The position numbers were made by a program, and so were the translations under genes. From Parachitinimonas caeni (GTDB lineage Bacteria > Pseudomonadota > Gammaproteobacteria > Burkholderiales > Chitinimonadaceae): a stretch of DNA of 64,000 bases. Position 1 is the stretch's first letter; each line of letters begins with the position of its first letter. A model generated the notes under the pieces. The model was not told where the DNA came from. It worked only from the letters and a program-made list of their open reading frames with translations, and made no database searches. The stretch spans positions 57,970 to 121,969 of the forward strand of contig NZ_JARRAF010000015.1 in the NCBI RefSeq assembly GCF_030129945.1, given 5' to 3'. Shown piece after piece: positions 30,129 to 39,001 of the stretch.

Positions 30129-30931
30129 TTAGAACACCGCCTATCGCCAGCGGTCGTAGGGCTCTGGCGCGGCAGAAAAAGGCGGCAGGGCAGATATCTA
30201 CTTCGGCTGTGGATGCTCGACCGCATGTGGCGTCGGTAACCGCGCCGCCGGTGGCGTCACCCTCATATGCGGCGACAGGCATGGGTACCCCAGCGGTGCC
30301 GACGAGCCCATCAGTGAGCAACTCCGGTGTGGCGACGCCGGAGGTTAAGCCTTCGGTGGATATTGAAGCATTGCTAGCTAAAGCCAAAAGTGAAGTCAGG
30401 GCTGAGCTTCAGGATGAAGTGGTAAAAGCGAAGGAGCTGGCTCGGCAGCAAGGCTATGAGGAAGGGCTGACCAAAGGGCGCAAGGATGCGCTGGAAGCGG
30501 AACACCAGCAACGCGAAGAGCTTGCGTCAATATTGAGCGGCCTGCAGGACATGATAGACCGTGGCTTGCGAAATATGGAACAGGAAGCAGCGGTGATCGC
30601 TTATGAGGCGGTGTGCAAGATTGCCGGCTCCGAGTTGTGTACGGCAGAGGGGATTCTAGCTTTTACTCGTCAAGCTGCTGCGAGAGCGCTGCAAGGGCGC
30701 CCTATATCGGTGAGAGTCAATCCCCAGTCTCTGCAGCTAATGCGGCAAAGCGAGCGCTGGCTGGAGCAGGAAGAGGGTTTGATTCGCTGGACGGCTGATG
30801 AGTCACTGACCATGGGTAGCTGCATGATCGAGTCCGAGTTTGGAAGCTTTGATGCCAGATTGGATGCACAGCTTGAGCGTTTGCGTGATGTGCTGGTCAC
30901 AGTTCGCAATACACAGCAGGCAAGTACATGA
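30116..30931 (+). CDS. fliH: Flagellar ATPase regulator FliH
   Basis: 271 residues. The first 90 residues are Pro/Ala/Ser-rich and disordered-looking. A long helix follows with Glu/Lys/Arg-rich text including QGYEEGLTKGRKDALEAE (about 115-150), the GxxxG-bearing region typical of FliH. The C-terminus has an HrpE/YscL-like domain (EGILAFTRQAAARALQG). FliH tethers the FliI ATPase to the C ring. The start overlaps the preceding gene by 13 bases and the stop overlaps fliI (ATGA). Confidence 0.82.
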   Translation: MDPIIRTPPIASGRRALARQKKAAGQISTSAVDARPHVASVTAPPVASPSYAATGMGTPAVPTSPSVSNSGVATPEVKPSVDIEALLAKAKSEVRAELQDEVVKAKELARQQGYEEGLTKGRKDALEAEHQQREELASILSGLQDMIDRGLRNMEQEAAVIAYEAVCKIAGSELCTAEGILAFTRQAAARALQGRPISVRVNPQSLQLMRQSERWLEQEEGLIRWTADESLTMGSCMIESEFGSFDARLDAQLERLRDVLVTVRNTQQAST

Positions 30932-32241
30932 ATCCCTATGTCGAGGCAATTCGCGCGGCCGACCTGTTACGCCGGGTTGGCAGGGTCGTGCAATTGGCGG
31001 GGTTGAGCATTGAGTCGAGTGGCCCCGATGCTCCGATAGGTGAAGTGTGTGAAATCACCCCGCGCAATGATGGCGCAAAGATTCTTGCGGAAGTGATCGG
31101 CTTAAGGGAAGACCGGATTGTATTGATGCCATACGGCGATACCCGGGGTATCGGTGCGGGTTGTAAGGTCGAGGCGACTGGGCGGTTGCCTGACGTGCCG
31201 GTTGGTCCAGCCTTGTTGGGACGGGTTGTGAACGCTTTTGGCGAACCGATGGATAGTGGACCTGTCATCGAGGAAATGGGCAAGCGGCCATTGAGGTCGC
31301 TGCCGATCAACCCCTTAACTCGACCACGCGTCGATACAGTGCTGGAAACCGGGGTACGGTGCATCGACAGCTTGTTGACCATTGGCCGTGGTCAGCGCAT
31401 CGGCATTTTTGCAGGAAGCGGAGTCGGAAAAAGTACCCTGCTTGGCATGATTTCCAGAAATGTGCAGGCAGATGTCAATGTTATTGCGCTGATCGGTGAA
31501 CGAGGACGCGAAGTGCGCGAGTTCATTGAGAAGCATCTGGGTGAGGATGGGTTGAAGCGCTCGGTGGTGGTTGCTGCGACCTCTGACGTGTCGGCACTGG
31601 CTCGGGCGCGTGCTGCCTATACGGCGACCGCGATTGCCGAGTACTTTCGTGAGCAGGGAAAGCATGTGATGTTAACCATGGACTCGGTAACGCGCTTTGC
31701 CATGGCTAAACGTGAAATCGGATTGTCTGCCGGTGAGCCACCCACTGCGCGTGGCTACACGCCTTCGGTGTTTGCAGAGCTGCCTGAGTTGTGTGAGCGC
31801 TGCGGTACGTCTGATTCCGGGGGGTCGATCACGGCGTTGTATACCGTGTTGGTTGAGGGGGATGATTTCAACGAACCAATCTCGGATACCCTGCGTGCGA
31901 CATTGGATGGTCATATCGTGCTGACTCGTCGCCTGGCGCACCGTGGGCACTTTCCGGCGGTGGATGTTTTGCAAAGTGCCAGCCGCTTGCTGCCTGACTT
32001 GGTGCCCGAAGAAGAGGTCAGCTTGGTACATAAGGTGACAGATGCGGTATCTGTTTTCGAGCGCAATCGGGAGATGATTGATATTGGTGCTTACCGGCAG
32101 GGTAGTAATCCTGAAATCGATCGTGCAGTGGGCCTCATGCCGGCATTGAATGCGTTTCTCAAGCAGGGGAATGCTGAGGTGGAAACTCGTAGCCAGGTGG
32201 TTGCAAAACTTAGGCAGATTTTGGCTGAGGCTCAGCCATGA
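30928..32241 (+). CDS. fliI: Flagellar export ATPase FliI
   Basis: 437 residues, usual length. Walker A GSGVGKST at about 163-170 in GIFAGSGVGKSTLLG; the beta-subunit-type signature continues with ALIGERGREVREFIE, and Walker B in HVMLTMDSVTRFAMAKREIGLSAGEPPTARGYTPSVF. The enzyme is an F1-like hexameric ATPase that unfolds and delivers export substrates. Overlaps both fliH and fliJ by four bases, as expected for a coupled ATPase unit. Confidence 0.95.
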   Translation: MNPYVEAIRAADLLRRVGRVVQLAGLSIESSGPDAPIGEVCEITPRNDGAKILAEVIGLREDRIVLMPYGDTRGIGAGCKVEATGRLPDVPVGPALLGRVVNAFGEPMDSGPVIEEMGKRPLRSLPINPLTRPRVDTVLETGVRCIDSLLTIGRGQRIGIFAGSGVGKSTLLGMISRNVQADVNVIALIGERGREVREFIEKHLGEDGLKRSVVVAATSDVSALARARAAYTATAIAEYFREQGKHVMLTMDSVTRFAMAKREIGLSAGEPPTARGYTPSVFAELPELCERCGTSDSGGSITALYTVLVEGDDFNEPISDTLRATLDGHIVLTRRLAHRGHFPAVDVLQSASRLLPDLVPEEEVSLVHKVTDAVSVFERNREMIDIGAYRQGSNPEIDRAVGLMPALNAFLKQGNAEVETRSQVVAKLRQILAEAQP

Positions 32242-32714
32242 GCACGGGGATAGATCTACGCGCCTTCAAATACCCGCTGGATGCCATGCGTAAGAAGTGC
32301 GACTGGGATCTGACAGCGTTGAAGATGGAGCTGGCGGGTTTGAATACCAGCATCCGCGAGAAGCAAGAGCAGATAGAGGATGTCAAGCAGAACATTGCGG
32401 GACTGCAGGCTGATTGGAATAGCCGAATGAATGGTGGAAAGCTGGTTGATCCGGCGGCCAGGAGCTTGCTGATTGCTTTTCTCGGGCAACTCAGCAAAGA
32501 GCAGTCAGCGTATGAACAAGAACTACAATCTTTGATGCAAGAGCGCGATGCGGTATTTGAACGCTATGCAGAGCTCGCCAATTTTGCCCAAGGGTTGGAT
32601 GATCACCGCGAATCCAAATTGCAAGAGTTCAAGGTGGAGGCAAATGCCAGCGCAGCGGCGGCGGCAGACGATATGTGGTTACAGCGTTCCGCTTGGCTAA
32701 AGGTAAGAGTATGA
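32238..32714 (+). CDS. fliJ: Flagellar export stalk protein FliJ
   Basis: 158 residues, almost entirely alpha-helical and charged with heptad-like spacing from about 15 to 140, as in the coiled-coil stalk FliJ that fits in the FliI hexamer. Sequence conservation is low, as is normal for FliJ, so the call rests on position between fliI and fliK and on the coiled coil. Start and stop overlap the neighbours by four bases. Confidence 0.75.
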   Translation: MSTGIDLRAFKYPLDAMRKKCDWDLTALKMELAGLNTSIREKQEQIEDVKQNIAGLQADWNSRMNGGKLVDPAARSLLIAFLGQLSKEQSAYEQELQSLMQERDAVFERYAELANFAQGLDDHRESKLQEFKVEANASAAAAADDMWLQRSAWLKVRV

Positions 32715-33808
32715 AAGTTGGATCTTCAGTAGATAGCCAGATGGCGCCTGGCTCGGCCGGGCAAGCCAATTTTCTCACCCAGAACTGGATGCGTGAGCTT
32801 GAAAGGGCCCATCTCGCCCTATTTGCCCAGATGCTGGATGCCGGTAAAGCCGATGCAGCGACTCCGCGACAAGATACTCGGGACGGTACTCCTCAATATG
32901 CGGAAGAGCGTCGCCACCGGGATGCAAGCAGTGAACCGGCGATAGTGGATAAGGCGCTGACAGGCCACCCTGTCACCGCTGTAGAGGACATGCAGACACG
33001 TTCAACGCTGCAAACAGGTGAAGCTCCGCTAAGCAAGTCGGTGATCGATACAATAGGCCCAGCCACTAATACTCCACAGTATTCAGGCCGGGATGGATTG
33101 ACGAATCGGGTGGCAGCCAGTCCTGCCGGGCTGTTAGCAGAGCCTGAATCCGACATGGCATCATCAATCGGCGCATCTACAGCCCTTACGGCGGGTAACG
33201 ATTCGATGGCGCCTGCTTTTGTGCCGTCGGATGTTGGCACAGGCGAGGTCGAGATTCCTTTTGTTTGGGCGCAAGCATCTACGTCGGCACCACCGATGAT
33301 GTCGTCTTCCTCTGTGGCAAGTCTCGCCGCAGCGCGTGTAGCCAGCATTGAAGGCATGGCCTACGGCTCTGGCCTGCCGCATATGGTTAGCGTGCAACGG
33401 TATGCTGAGCCGACGGGGTTCGGAGCGCTGACATTCAGTGCAGAGCAAGTAATCAAGGATGAGACCGGGTCATCGGAAGAGGCTGACTTGTCGAGCTATG
33501 CTAGACGCAGTCAGTTGACCGAGGAGTGGGATAAACGAGTGATTCACGTCATGCAGAAAGAGGGTGAAGCCAAGGTGACAATCCGGGATAGCACGCTTGA
33601 TGTGCTGGCCCAGCAGCGCATCCTTCTGCAAATGGCCAGCCAATTTGCCAATGATGGCTTGCGCCTGCATAGCCTTACTCTGAATGGGCGGGAGATGCGC
33701 AATGTCGATTCGGATGCTGCGCCCGAACAGGGGCGGGAGGAAAAGGCCAAGTCGGGTGCATCCTCGGGGCTGCTTGGTTCGGATTTGAAGCTGGGTCGAT
33801 ATTTTTAA
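32711..33808 (+). CDS. fliK: FliK-like hook-length/substrate-switch protein
   Basis: 365 residues from the ATG at 32711 that overlaps the fliJ stop. The first 270 residues are low-complexity (Ser, Ala, Thr, Pro). A short folded C-terminus follows: EWDKRVIHVMQKEGEAKVTIRD, then LAQQRILLQMASQFANDGLRLHSLTLNGREM. In flagella FliK measures the hook and interacts with FlhB to switch export class. The usual Flg_hook motif LxPxxLGxVxV is not recognisable, so the assignment is by position, architecture and length. Confidence 0.6.
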   Translation: MKVGSSVDSQMAPGSAGQANFLTQNWMRELERAHLALFAQMLDAGKADAATPRQDTRDGTPQYAEERRHRDASSEPAIVDKALTGHPVTAVEDMQTRSTLQTGEAPLSKSVIDTIGPATNTPQYSGRDGLTNRVAASPAGLLAEPESDMASSIGASTALTAGNDSMAPAFVPSDVGTGEVEIPFVWAQASTSAPPMMSSSSVASLAAARVASIEGMAYGSGLPHMVSVQRYAEPTGFGALTFSAEQVIKDETGSSEEADLSSYARRSQLTEEWDKRVIHVMQKEGEAKVTIRDSTLDVLAQQRILLQMASQFANDGLRLHSLTLNGREMRNVDSDAAPEQGREEKAKSGASSGLLGSDLKLGRYF

Positions 33809-33898
33809 GAAGTGCTTTTTTCAATAAAATGAATTTATTCAGGCTGTTGCTGCTTTGATGCGGTACTCGCCAATATCGAAAACATCGGAAAGTAAACC

Positions 33899-34303
33899 AT
33901 GACTATTAGTTCAACAGGCGCAACGACTTCAGCTGGCAACTTGCAGGCTGCTGGCCTGGGGATGAATGATTTTCTAAAAATCCTGCTGACACAGCTGACT
34001 TACCAAGATCCATTAAAGCCGATGGATAACCAGGAATTCATCGCCCAGATGGCGCAATTTACCGCGCTGGATGGCACTCGCCAGCTGAATGAAAAGATTT
34101 CTCAATTATTGACCATCCAGTCTGCAACCCAGTCTATCGGACTCTTGGGGAAAAGCGTGGATGTCACCTTGCCCGGTGGCGCCAAGACCGGCCAGGTGGC
34201 GTCATTATCTTTTGCCTCGGGCGAGCCGCAAATGACAGTCAAGACGGCTTCTGGCGAGCTGCTGACGGGCGTCTCTTTTTCACAAATTCGTTCAATTCGC
34301 TAA
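33899..34303 (+). CDS. flgD: Hook scaffold protein FlgD (short)
   Basis: 134 residues, compared with about 230 in enterics. The conserved N-terminal block is complete: GMNDFLKILLTQLTYQDPLKPMDNQEFIAQMAQFTALD. The C-terminal part retains only a small beta-domain (GLLGKSVDVTLPGG ... GVSFSQIRSIR). The Ig-like insertion of larger FlgD proteins is missing. FlgD caps the growing hook and is followed by flgE after 21 bases. A 90-base gap with no clear promoter separates it from fliK. Confidence 0.88.
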   Translation: MTISSTGATTSAGNLQAAGLGMNDFLKILLTQLTYQDPLKPMDNQEFIAQMAQFTALDGTRQLNEKISQLLTIQSATQSIGLLGKSVDVTLPGGAKTGQVASLSFASGEPQMTVKTASGELLTGVSFSQIRSIR

Positions 34304-34324
34304 ATTTATTCAGAAAGTAAAGCA

Positions 34325-35503
34325 ATGCTTGATTCTATTTTTATTGGCATGACTGGTCTTTCGAGCTACTCGAAAGACCTGAAAGTAATTAGTAATAACG
34401 TTACCAACCTGAATACTCCCGGTTTCAAGAGTTCTCAGTTGCAATTTGGCGATATGTTCTATCAGGATCAGGGTGCGCCGCGTGACGAAACCCTACGCTT
34501 GGGTAATGGTGTGAACTCCCTGGCAACCAGCCTGAATTTCAAGGCTGGTGAATATCGCCAGACGGGCAATGATCTGGATCTTGCCATCAAGGGAAAAGGG
34601 TTCTTCATCCTGAAGAACGATGATGGCTCGTATAGTTATACCAAGGCAGGCCAGTTCAGCTTCAATGATGAAGGCGTGCTGGTGACGCGTTCGGGCGGCA
34701 AACCCGTCATGAGCATCGATGAAAACGGCTCGGTAACCCAAATCACCATGGCCGGGATGCGTAGCAGCGACCCCAAGGCGACAACGTTGGTGACATTGAC
34801 CGACAATCTGTCCCTTAACGACACCACGTTCAATATCGATGGTGTGTCGGTATTTGATGCTGCGGGTAACGAGCACGTCATCAAGCTTACTTTCAACAAC
34901 AACAACGCCACCAGTCCTGGCAGTTGGAAAGTAACGGTCAAAGAGAAGGATGCCACGCTTGGGACTTACGACATCAAGTTCAATGCAGGCAAGCCTGTGC
35001 CTGGCCTGGATAGCTTTGTGGTCAATATTTCGCCAGCTGGCGTGCCGCCTTTATCGTTTACCGTAAAGCTGGGGCAGGATGCCAAGTCAACTGGAGGTGT
35101 TGGCGAAACGTCACGTATCAAGGTTGATACCAAAGACGGCTACGGTGCGGGCTCAGTTACCAAAATCACCTTTGATGAAGCCGGTTCGCTGGTTGTGGCT
35201 TACTCCAATGGCCAGACATCAAAGACACGCAAGCTGGCAGTCGCCAGTTTCGATACCCTTGAAGGGCTGCAGGCGGTTGGGGGCAACGAGTTTGTCAACA
35301 ACAACAGCCGGGCCCTGCGTATTGGCAAGGCCGGCAAGGAGCTTGGAGATGTGGCGTCTGGCACCATCGAAATCTCCAATGTTGATCTGTCGCAGGAATT
35401 CAGTGATCTGATTATTGCGCAGCGTGGCTACCAGGCATCGTCACAGCTTGTCAGCACCGCAAACGAGATGATCAAAGAACTCTTTGATATGCGGGGCCGT
35501 TGA
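34325..35503 (+). CDS. flgE: Hook protein FlgE
   Basis: 392 residues. N-terminal IFIGMTGLSSYSKDLKVISNNVTNLNTPGFKSSQLQFGDMF and C-terminal GTIEISNVDLSQEFSDLIIAQRGYQASSQLVSTANEMIKELFDMRGR are the conserved axial helices. KGKGFFILKNDDGSYSYTKAGQFSFNDEG is the standard hook/rod core. It should build the external hook. No hook-filament junction genes (flgK, flgL) follow; the next gene is a FliM-like protein. Confidence 0.92.
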   Translation: MLDSIFIGMTGLSSYSKDLKVISNNVTNLNTPGFKSSQLQFGDMFYQDQGAPRDETLRLGNGVNSLATSLNFKAGEYRQTGNDLDLAIKGKGFFILKNDDGSYSYTKAGQFSFNDEGVLVTRSGGKPVMSIDENGSVTQITMAGMRSSDPKATTLVTLTDNLSLNDTTFNIDGVSVFDAAGNEHVIKLTFNNNNATSPGSWKVTVKEKDATLGTYDIKFNAGKPVPGLDSFVVNISPAGVPPLSFTVKLGQDAKSTGGVGETSRIKVDTKDGYGAGSVTKITFDEAGSLVVAYSNGQTSKTRKLAVASFDTLEGLQAVGGNEFVNNNSRALRIGKAGKELGDVASGTIEISNVDLSQEFSDLIIAQRGYQASSQLVSTANEMIKELFDMRGR

Positions 35504-35505
35504 TA

Positions 35506-36267
35506 GTGGAATCTCGCCGTTTCGTGCTGTATCGCCCCGCAATACTGGCGCAGGTTGAAGAACAATTGCTGGCGGTTCTGCAGTCTTGGGCGCAGCCTTG
35601 GGGCTTGGACACCAAACTGTTTGCCATCCATGTCGAGCCGGCCCATCAGGTCGCTCAGGTCGCTCGGCTGCAGGGGCGCCATTGGCATACGGCAAAAGGG
35701 GATAGCGTATGGCTGGGGCTGGGTGAGGGCATGCTCAGAGCTATTGAGCAGCGTCTGTTCTCGCGGGACCACTCCGATCCTGATACCGAGAACCACCGTG
35801 ATTCGACCTTGGCCAGCGAAATTGCCGGTGAAGCTGCTACCGACCTGTTGAACACGCTGCATCGTCATTGGGTGGGTGAGGGAGCGACGGAGCTGGCTGC
35901 CTGTGCTGTGCCGAAGTCGGCTCGTGGTGATGGGGCGCTGATTTGTACGCTGTCATTGGGCCCACGCTCTGCTTACCTGTATCTGGGATCAGGCCTTTTC
36001 AGTAAAAGCCTGAGCAAGCCGGCGGCCCGTGGCAAGCTGGCATTGCTGCCCGCAGCATTGACGCATCAACGACTGCAGCTTGCACTGGAGCTGGGGGAAG
36101 TGACGCTGACCTTAGGCCAGCTTGAGACCCTGGCGATTGGTGATGTTGTCCGGCTGGGTACGAATATCGATCAGCCCGCCAAGCTCATTACGACAGATGG
36201 CCGCATGGTCTGTCACGGCCATATCGGCGCTTGCGAAGGGGTTCGTGCTGTCGAGGTATTCAAGTAA
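35506..36267 (+). CDS. fliM: FliM-like switch protein with C-terminal SpoA domain
   Basis: About 254 residues. The GTG at 35506 has GCGGGG nine bases upstream; a TTG at 35500 overlaps the flgE stop. The last 65 residues (LALELGEVTLTLGQLETLAIGDVVRLG ... GHIGACEGVRAVEV) are a SpoA/FliN-type domain. The preceding part could be a degenerate FliM middle domain. The N-terminal CheY-binding peptide (EIDALL type) and GGxG motif of chemotactic FliM proteins are not seen. The layout also fits SctQ proteins of type III secretion systems. It would form the C ring or sorting platform with FliN. A palindromic element follows immediately. Confidence 0.65.
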   Translation: MESRRFVLYRPAILAQVEEQLLAVLQSWAQPWGLDTKLFAIHVEPAHQVAQVARLQGRHWHTAKGDSVWLGLGEGMLRAIEQRLFSRDHSDPDTENHRDSTLASEIAGEAATDLLNTLHRHWVGEGATELAACAVPKSARGDGALICTLSLGPRSAYLYLGSGLFSKSLSKPAARGKLALLPAALTHQRLQLALELGEVTLTLGQLETLAIGDVVRLGTNIDQPAKLITTDGRMVCHGHIGACEGVRAVEVFK

Positions 36268-36274
36268 GCGCCCA

Positions 36275-36460
36275 GGCCCGGTTGACGTATCCGGTCGTGC
36301 TGGGTCGAATTTTGGGGTAAGGCGAGGTAGGGTGAGCGCAGTATGGCGAGTCAAATGAGCGAACTCTACCGACGCCATGTCCCAAAACTCGACCCCGGCC
36401 TTGCGTGGCCTGCCTCAAAATCCGATCCGGCGCGGCCGGAAAAACTAGGTTTGCAGAGCC
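36275..36460. repeat. Shortened palindromic element inside the flagellar operon
   Basis: GGTTGACGTATCCGGTCGTGCTGGG at 36280-36304 starts a segment that follows the left half of the long element at 58266 (TTTTGGGG, AGGGTGAGCG, GACGCCATG, CCCAAAA, TCGACCC, GGCCTTGCGTGG). It ends with GATCCGGCGCGGCCGGAAA and CAGAGCC. About half of the long element is missing from the middle and mismatches are frequent, so this is an older, deleted copy. It separates fliM from fliN. Confidence 0.75.
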
Positions 36461-36606
36461 AAAGCTTGGCGCATTCAATGCGCTTGGCTTGAGAAAGCCC
36501 CCGTCTTATTCATTTGTGAACATAGTGACCTGCAACGATACGCACTGTCACGCCCGGTACGGACCCGTTTGCCGACGGGTTGTCGAAGCATATAAAGGAT
36601 TTAACC

Positions 36607-36951
36607 TTGAGTAGTCAGAACAACACTTCTGCGACTGAGCAGAACGCCCCACAACTCGTTGAATTGCCCGAGTTGAAATCTCACCCCACCAAGACCAGTG
36701 CCGTTGCCAATGGCATGGACGTCATTCGTAGTGTCAAAGTCCGATTGTCAGTGCGGCTGGGAGAGACCGATATCTCTGTCGGTGAGCTGTTGGATATGAA
36801 AGAAGATTCGGTACTCAAGCTCGACCGGCTGGTGGATGAGTCGGTGGATATTCTGCTGGATGGCAACGTGATTGCCCGTGGTCAGCTGGTGGCTATTGGC
36901 GATAGCTTCGGGGTTCAGATCACTGAGAAGCCCAATATGGGTAAGCATTGA
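36607..36951 (+). CDS. fliN: Flagellar switch protein FliN
   Basis: 114 residues from a TTG at 36607, chosen because AAGGA lies eight bases upstream; longer in-frame starts lack a ribosome site. The C-terminal 75 residues are a clean SpoA domain: VKVRLSVRLGETDISVGELLDMKEDSVLKLDR ... GNVIARGQLVAIGDSFGVQI. FliN forms the base of the C ring and docks FliH. The gap before it contains the repeat element, so its ribosome site lies just outside that insertion. Overlaps fliO. Confidence 0.92.
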   Translation: MSSQNNTSATEQNAPQLVELPELKSHPTKTSAVANGMDVIRSVKVRLSVRLGETDISVGELLDMKEDSVLKLDRLVDESVDILLDGNVIARGQLVAIGDSFGVQITEKPNMGKH

Positions 36952-37388
36952 TGCGACGAATCTGGTCGCTATCGCTAGCGATGTGGTTGATGGGCACCGC
37001 CTTGGCTGCAAGCGACGGGGCGCCGTCGGTTGCCCATGCCTTGGGTGGCATGACTCGTCCCGCACCAGCTGCGCCATTCAAAAACGAGCCGGGTGCTGGC
37101 GAGCTCCTGTTACGCGCTGTTGGCGGCCTGGTCTTTGCAGGGCTGGCAGCGTTCGGCGCTGCCTTGGTCATCCGCAAGGTCGCGCCCAATCTGTCATTTG
37201 GCAACCGCAATAAACGCCAGATCCGGATTGTGGAGTCCGTGCGGTTGTCTGCTAAATCGCAGCTGATTCTGGTGCAGCTGGCTGATGAAGAGTTGCTGCT
37301 ATCCGAAGGAGAGCAGGGCGTACAGGTGCTACGTTCCCGTGCGATCGACCAGCCCCGGCAAGAGGAAGGGGCAAAGCCTCATGTTTAG
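36951..37388 (+). CDS. fliO: Flagellar export assembly protein FliO
   Basis: 145 residues from the ATG at 36951 overlapping the fliN stop. A signal-like N-terminus (IWSLSLAMWLMGTALAA) and a membrane helix (about 50-72, LLRAVGGLVFAGLAAFGAALVI) are followed by a short cytoplasmic domain with VESVRLSAKSQLILVQLADEELLL. FliO assists FliP ring assembly. Placed between fliN and fliP, its standard position. Confidence 0.82.
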   Translation: MRRIWSLSLAMWLMGTALAASDGAPSVAHALGGMTRPAPAAPFKNEPGAGELLLRAVGGLVFAGLAAFGAALVIRKVAPNLSFGNRNKRQIRIVESVRLSAKSQLILVQLADEELLLSEGEQGVQVLRSRAIDQPRQEEGAKPHV

Positions 37389-38151
37389 ATTGAATCGTGG
37401 TAACAGGCCGCTTGCCATATTGGGCTGCCTGCTGTTGATGTGCATCCCGATGGCGCTGGCGGCATCGTCTACCTCGCTGGGTGGGATCGAGCTCAAAGTG
37501 TCTGGTGGGCCGGAAGGCCCGGAGCAGGTGTCAGCAGCCATCAAGGTGCTGGTCGCCATGACCTTGCTGAGCCTGGTTCCGGCCTTTCTGGTTTCGATCA
37601 CCTCATTCGTACGCATCACCATTGTGCTGTCGATGTTGCGTCACGCTCTGGGCATGCAGGAAACACCGCCAAATTCGGTGTTGCTGAGCCTGTCATTGTT
37701 CCTGACCCTATTTACGATGAGTCCGGCGCTTACCGAGGCGAACAAGACGGCGTTTCAGCCCTATATGGCAGGCAAGATCAATACCGATGCGGCCTTGCAG
37801 CAAGGCATCAAACCGTTTCGTGAATTCATGATCCGGCAGACCCGCGAGCAGGATCTGGCGTTGATGATTGAAATGTCACACGCCCCCGAACCCAAGACCA
37901 TCGACGAAGTGGGCAATATCCAGCTGATTCCGGCTTTCATGCTGTCAGAGTTACGCACCGCCTTCCAGATCGGCTTCTTCGTCTTCCTGCCTTTTCTGCT
38001 GGTAGACCTCATCGTGTCGGCGATCCTGATGTCTCTGGGGATGATGATGGTGCCGCCCACCTCCATCGCGCTGCCAATCAAGATCTTGATGTTCATTCTG
38101 ATTGACGGCTGGAGTCTGATTGTTCGTGCCTTGCTTGGGACGTTTGCCTGA
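37381..38151 (+). CDS. fliP: Flagellar export gate protein FliP
   Basis: 256 residues from the ATG at 37381, which overlaps the end of fliO. A cleavable signal peptide (about 1-25) is followed by conserved FliP text: SLVPAFLVSITSFVRITIVLSMLRHALGMQETPPNSVLLSLSLFLTLF, IPAFMLSELRTAFQIGFFVFLPFLLVDLIVSAILMSLGMMMVPP. FliP forms the pentameric base of the export gate with FliQ and FliR. Here it is separated from fliQR by the whole cluster. Confidence 0.95.
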   Translation: MFRLNRGNRPLAILGCLLLMCIPMALAASSTSLGGIELKVSGGPEGPEQVSAAIKVLVAMTLLSLVPAFLVSITSFVRITIVLSMLRHALGMQETPPNSVLLSLSLFLTLFTMSPALTEANKTAFQPYMAGKINTDAALQQGIKPFREFMIRQTREQDLALMIEMSHAPEPKTIDEVGNIQLIPAFMLSELRTAFQIGFFVFLPFLLVDLIVSAILMSLGMMMVPPTSIALPIKILMFILIDGWSLIVRALLGTFA

Positions 38152-38175
38152 CCTTCTGCTGATTCGGCAAGCAAA

Positions 38176-38937
38176 ATGAAAAAAGGCAAGCAGGGTGAAC
38201 AGGTACTTGAGGCGACGAAAGAGGCCGAGCTATGGCGGGCGTGGATTGACCATCGCGACCAGCATGCCAGAGAGCGTCTGATCGATGGCTATATCGGTTA
38301 TGCCCGCATTCTGGCGGCCAAAACCTACGCATCCCGAACTTACTACGAGCTTGAGTTTTCGGACTATATGCAATATGCCTCGATCGGTCTGATCGAGGCG
38401 ATCGACCGTTATCAGCCAAACGACAACGCCACGTTCACCACCTATGCTTCCAAGCGCATCATCGGTGCCATTCTGAGCGGGGTGGAGCAGTTAAGTGAAA
38501 TGCAGCAACAGGTGGCGTTTCGCAGGCGATTTCTGGCTGAGCGTACTCAGTCCCTGGTTGCGGAGGGGGCTGGTTTCAGGGCCGGGCCTGAGGCCGTGTT
38601 TGAGGAGCTGGCGAAAATCGCGCTGGGCTTGGCCCTCGGATTCGCGCTCGAAGATTCGGGCATGATTCTGGAAGATGAAGAAACGCCACACCCTGAAGAA
38701 GTTTATACCCGGGTCGAGCTCAGACAGTTGCAGCGACGGGTTGTGGCCTTGGTAAACCGCTTGCCAGACCGCGAACGCAAAGTGATCCGTCATCATTATC
38801 TGCACCAGCTGCCACTTGAAGATATCGCCAGCTTGATGAATGTCGGCAAGAGCCGGGTGTCGCAAATACATCGCAAGGGGCTTGATCTGCTACGGCTTGA
38901 AATCAAGCAGATCCGGGCGTGTGATGTGGCCTGGTAA
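38176..38937 (+). CDS. fliA: Flagellar sigma-28 factor FliA
   Basis: 253 residues. Region 2 is visible as ARERLIDGYIGYARILAAKTYASRTYYELEFSDYMQYASIGLIEAIDRYQPNDNATFTTYASKRIIGAILSGV; region 4 as LQRRVVALVNRLPDRERKVIRHHYLHQLPLEDIASLMNVGKSRVSQIHRKGLDLLR. It would direct late flagellar promoters; its own targets are not visible, and no FlgM anti-sigma gene is in the window. The sequence between regions 2 and 4 is somewhat divergent. Ends the fliNOP unit. Confidence 0.88.
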   Translation: MKKGKQGEQVLEATKEAELWRAWIDHRDQHARERLIDGYIGYARILAAKTYASRTYYELEFSDYMQYASIGLIEAIDRYQPNDNATFTTYASKRIIGAILSGVEQLSEMQQQVAFRRRFLAERTQSLVAEGAGFRAGPEAVFEELAKIALGLALGFALEDSGMILEDEETPHPEEVYTRVELRQLQRRVVALVNRLPDRERKVIRHHYLHQLPLEDIASLMNVGKSRVSQIHRKGLDLLRLEIKQIRACDVAW

Positions 38938-39001
38938 GCAAAAGCCTGTCCCCACCAAAACAAATTTGATGTAACTGTAGGTATCTGAAGAAAGGATCAA
39001 T

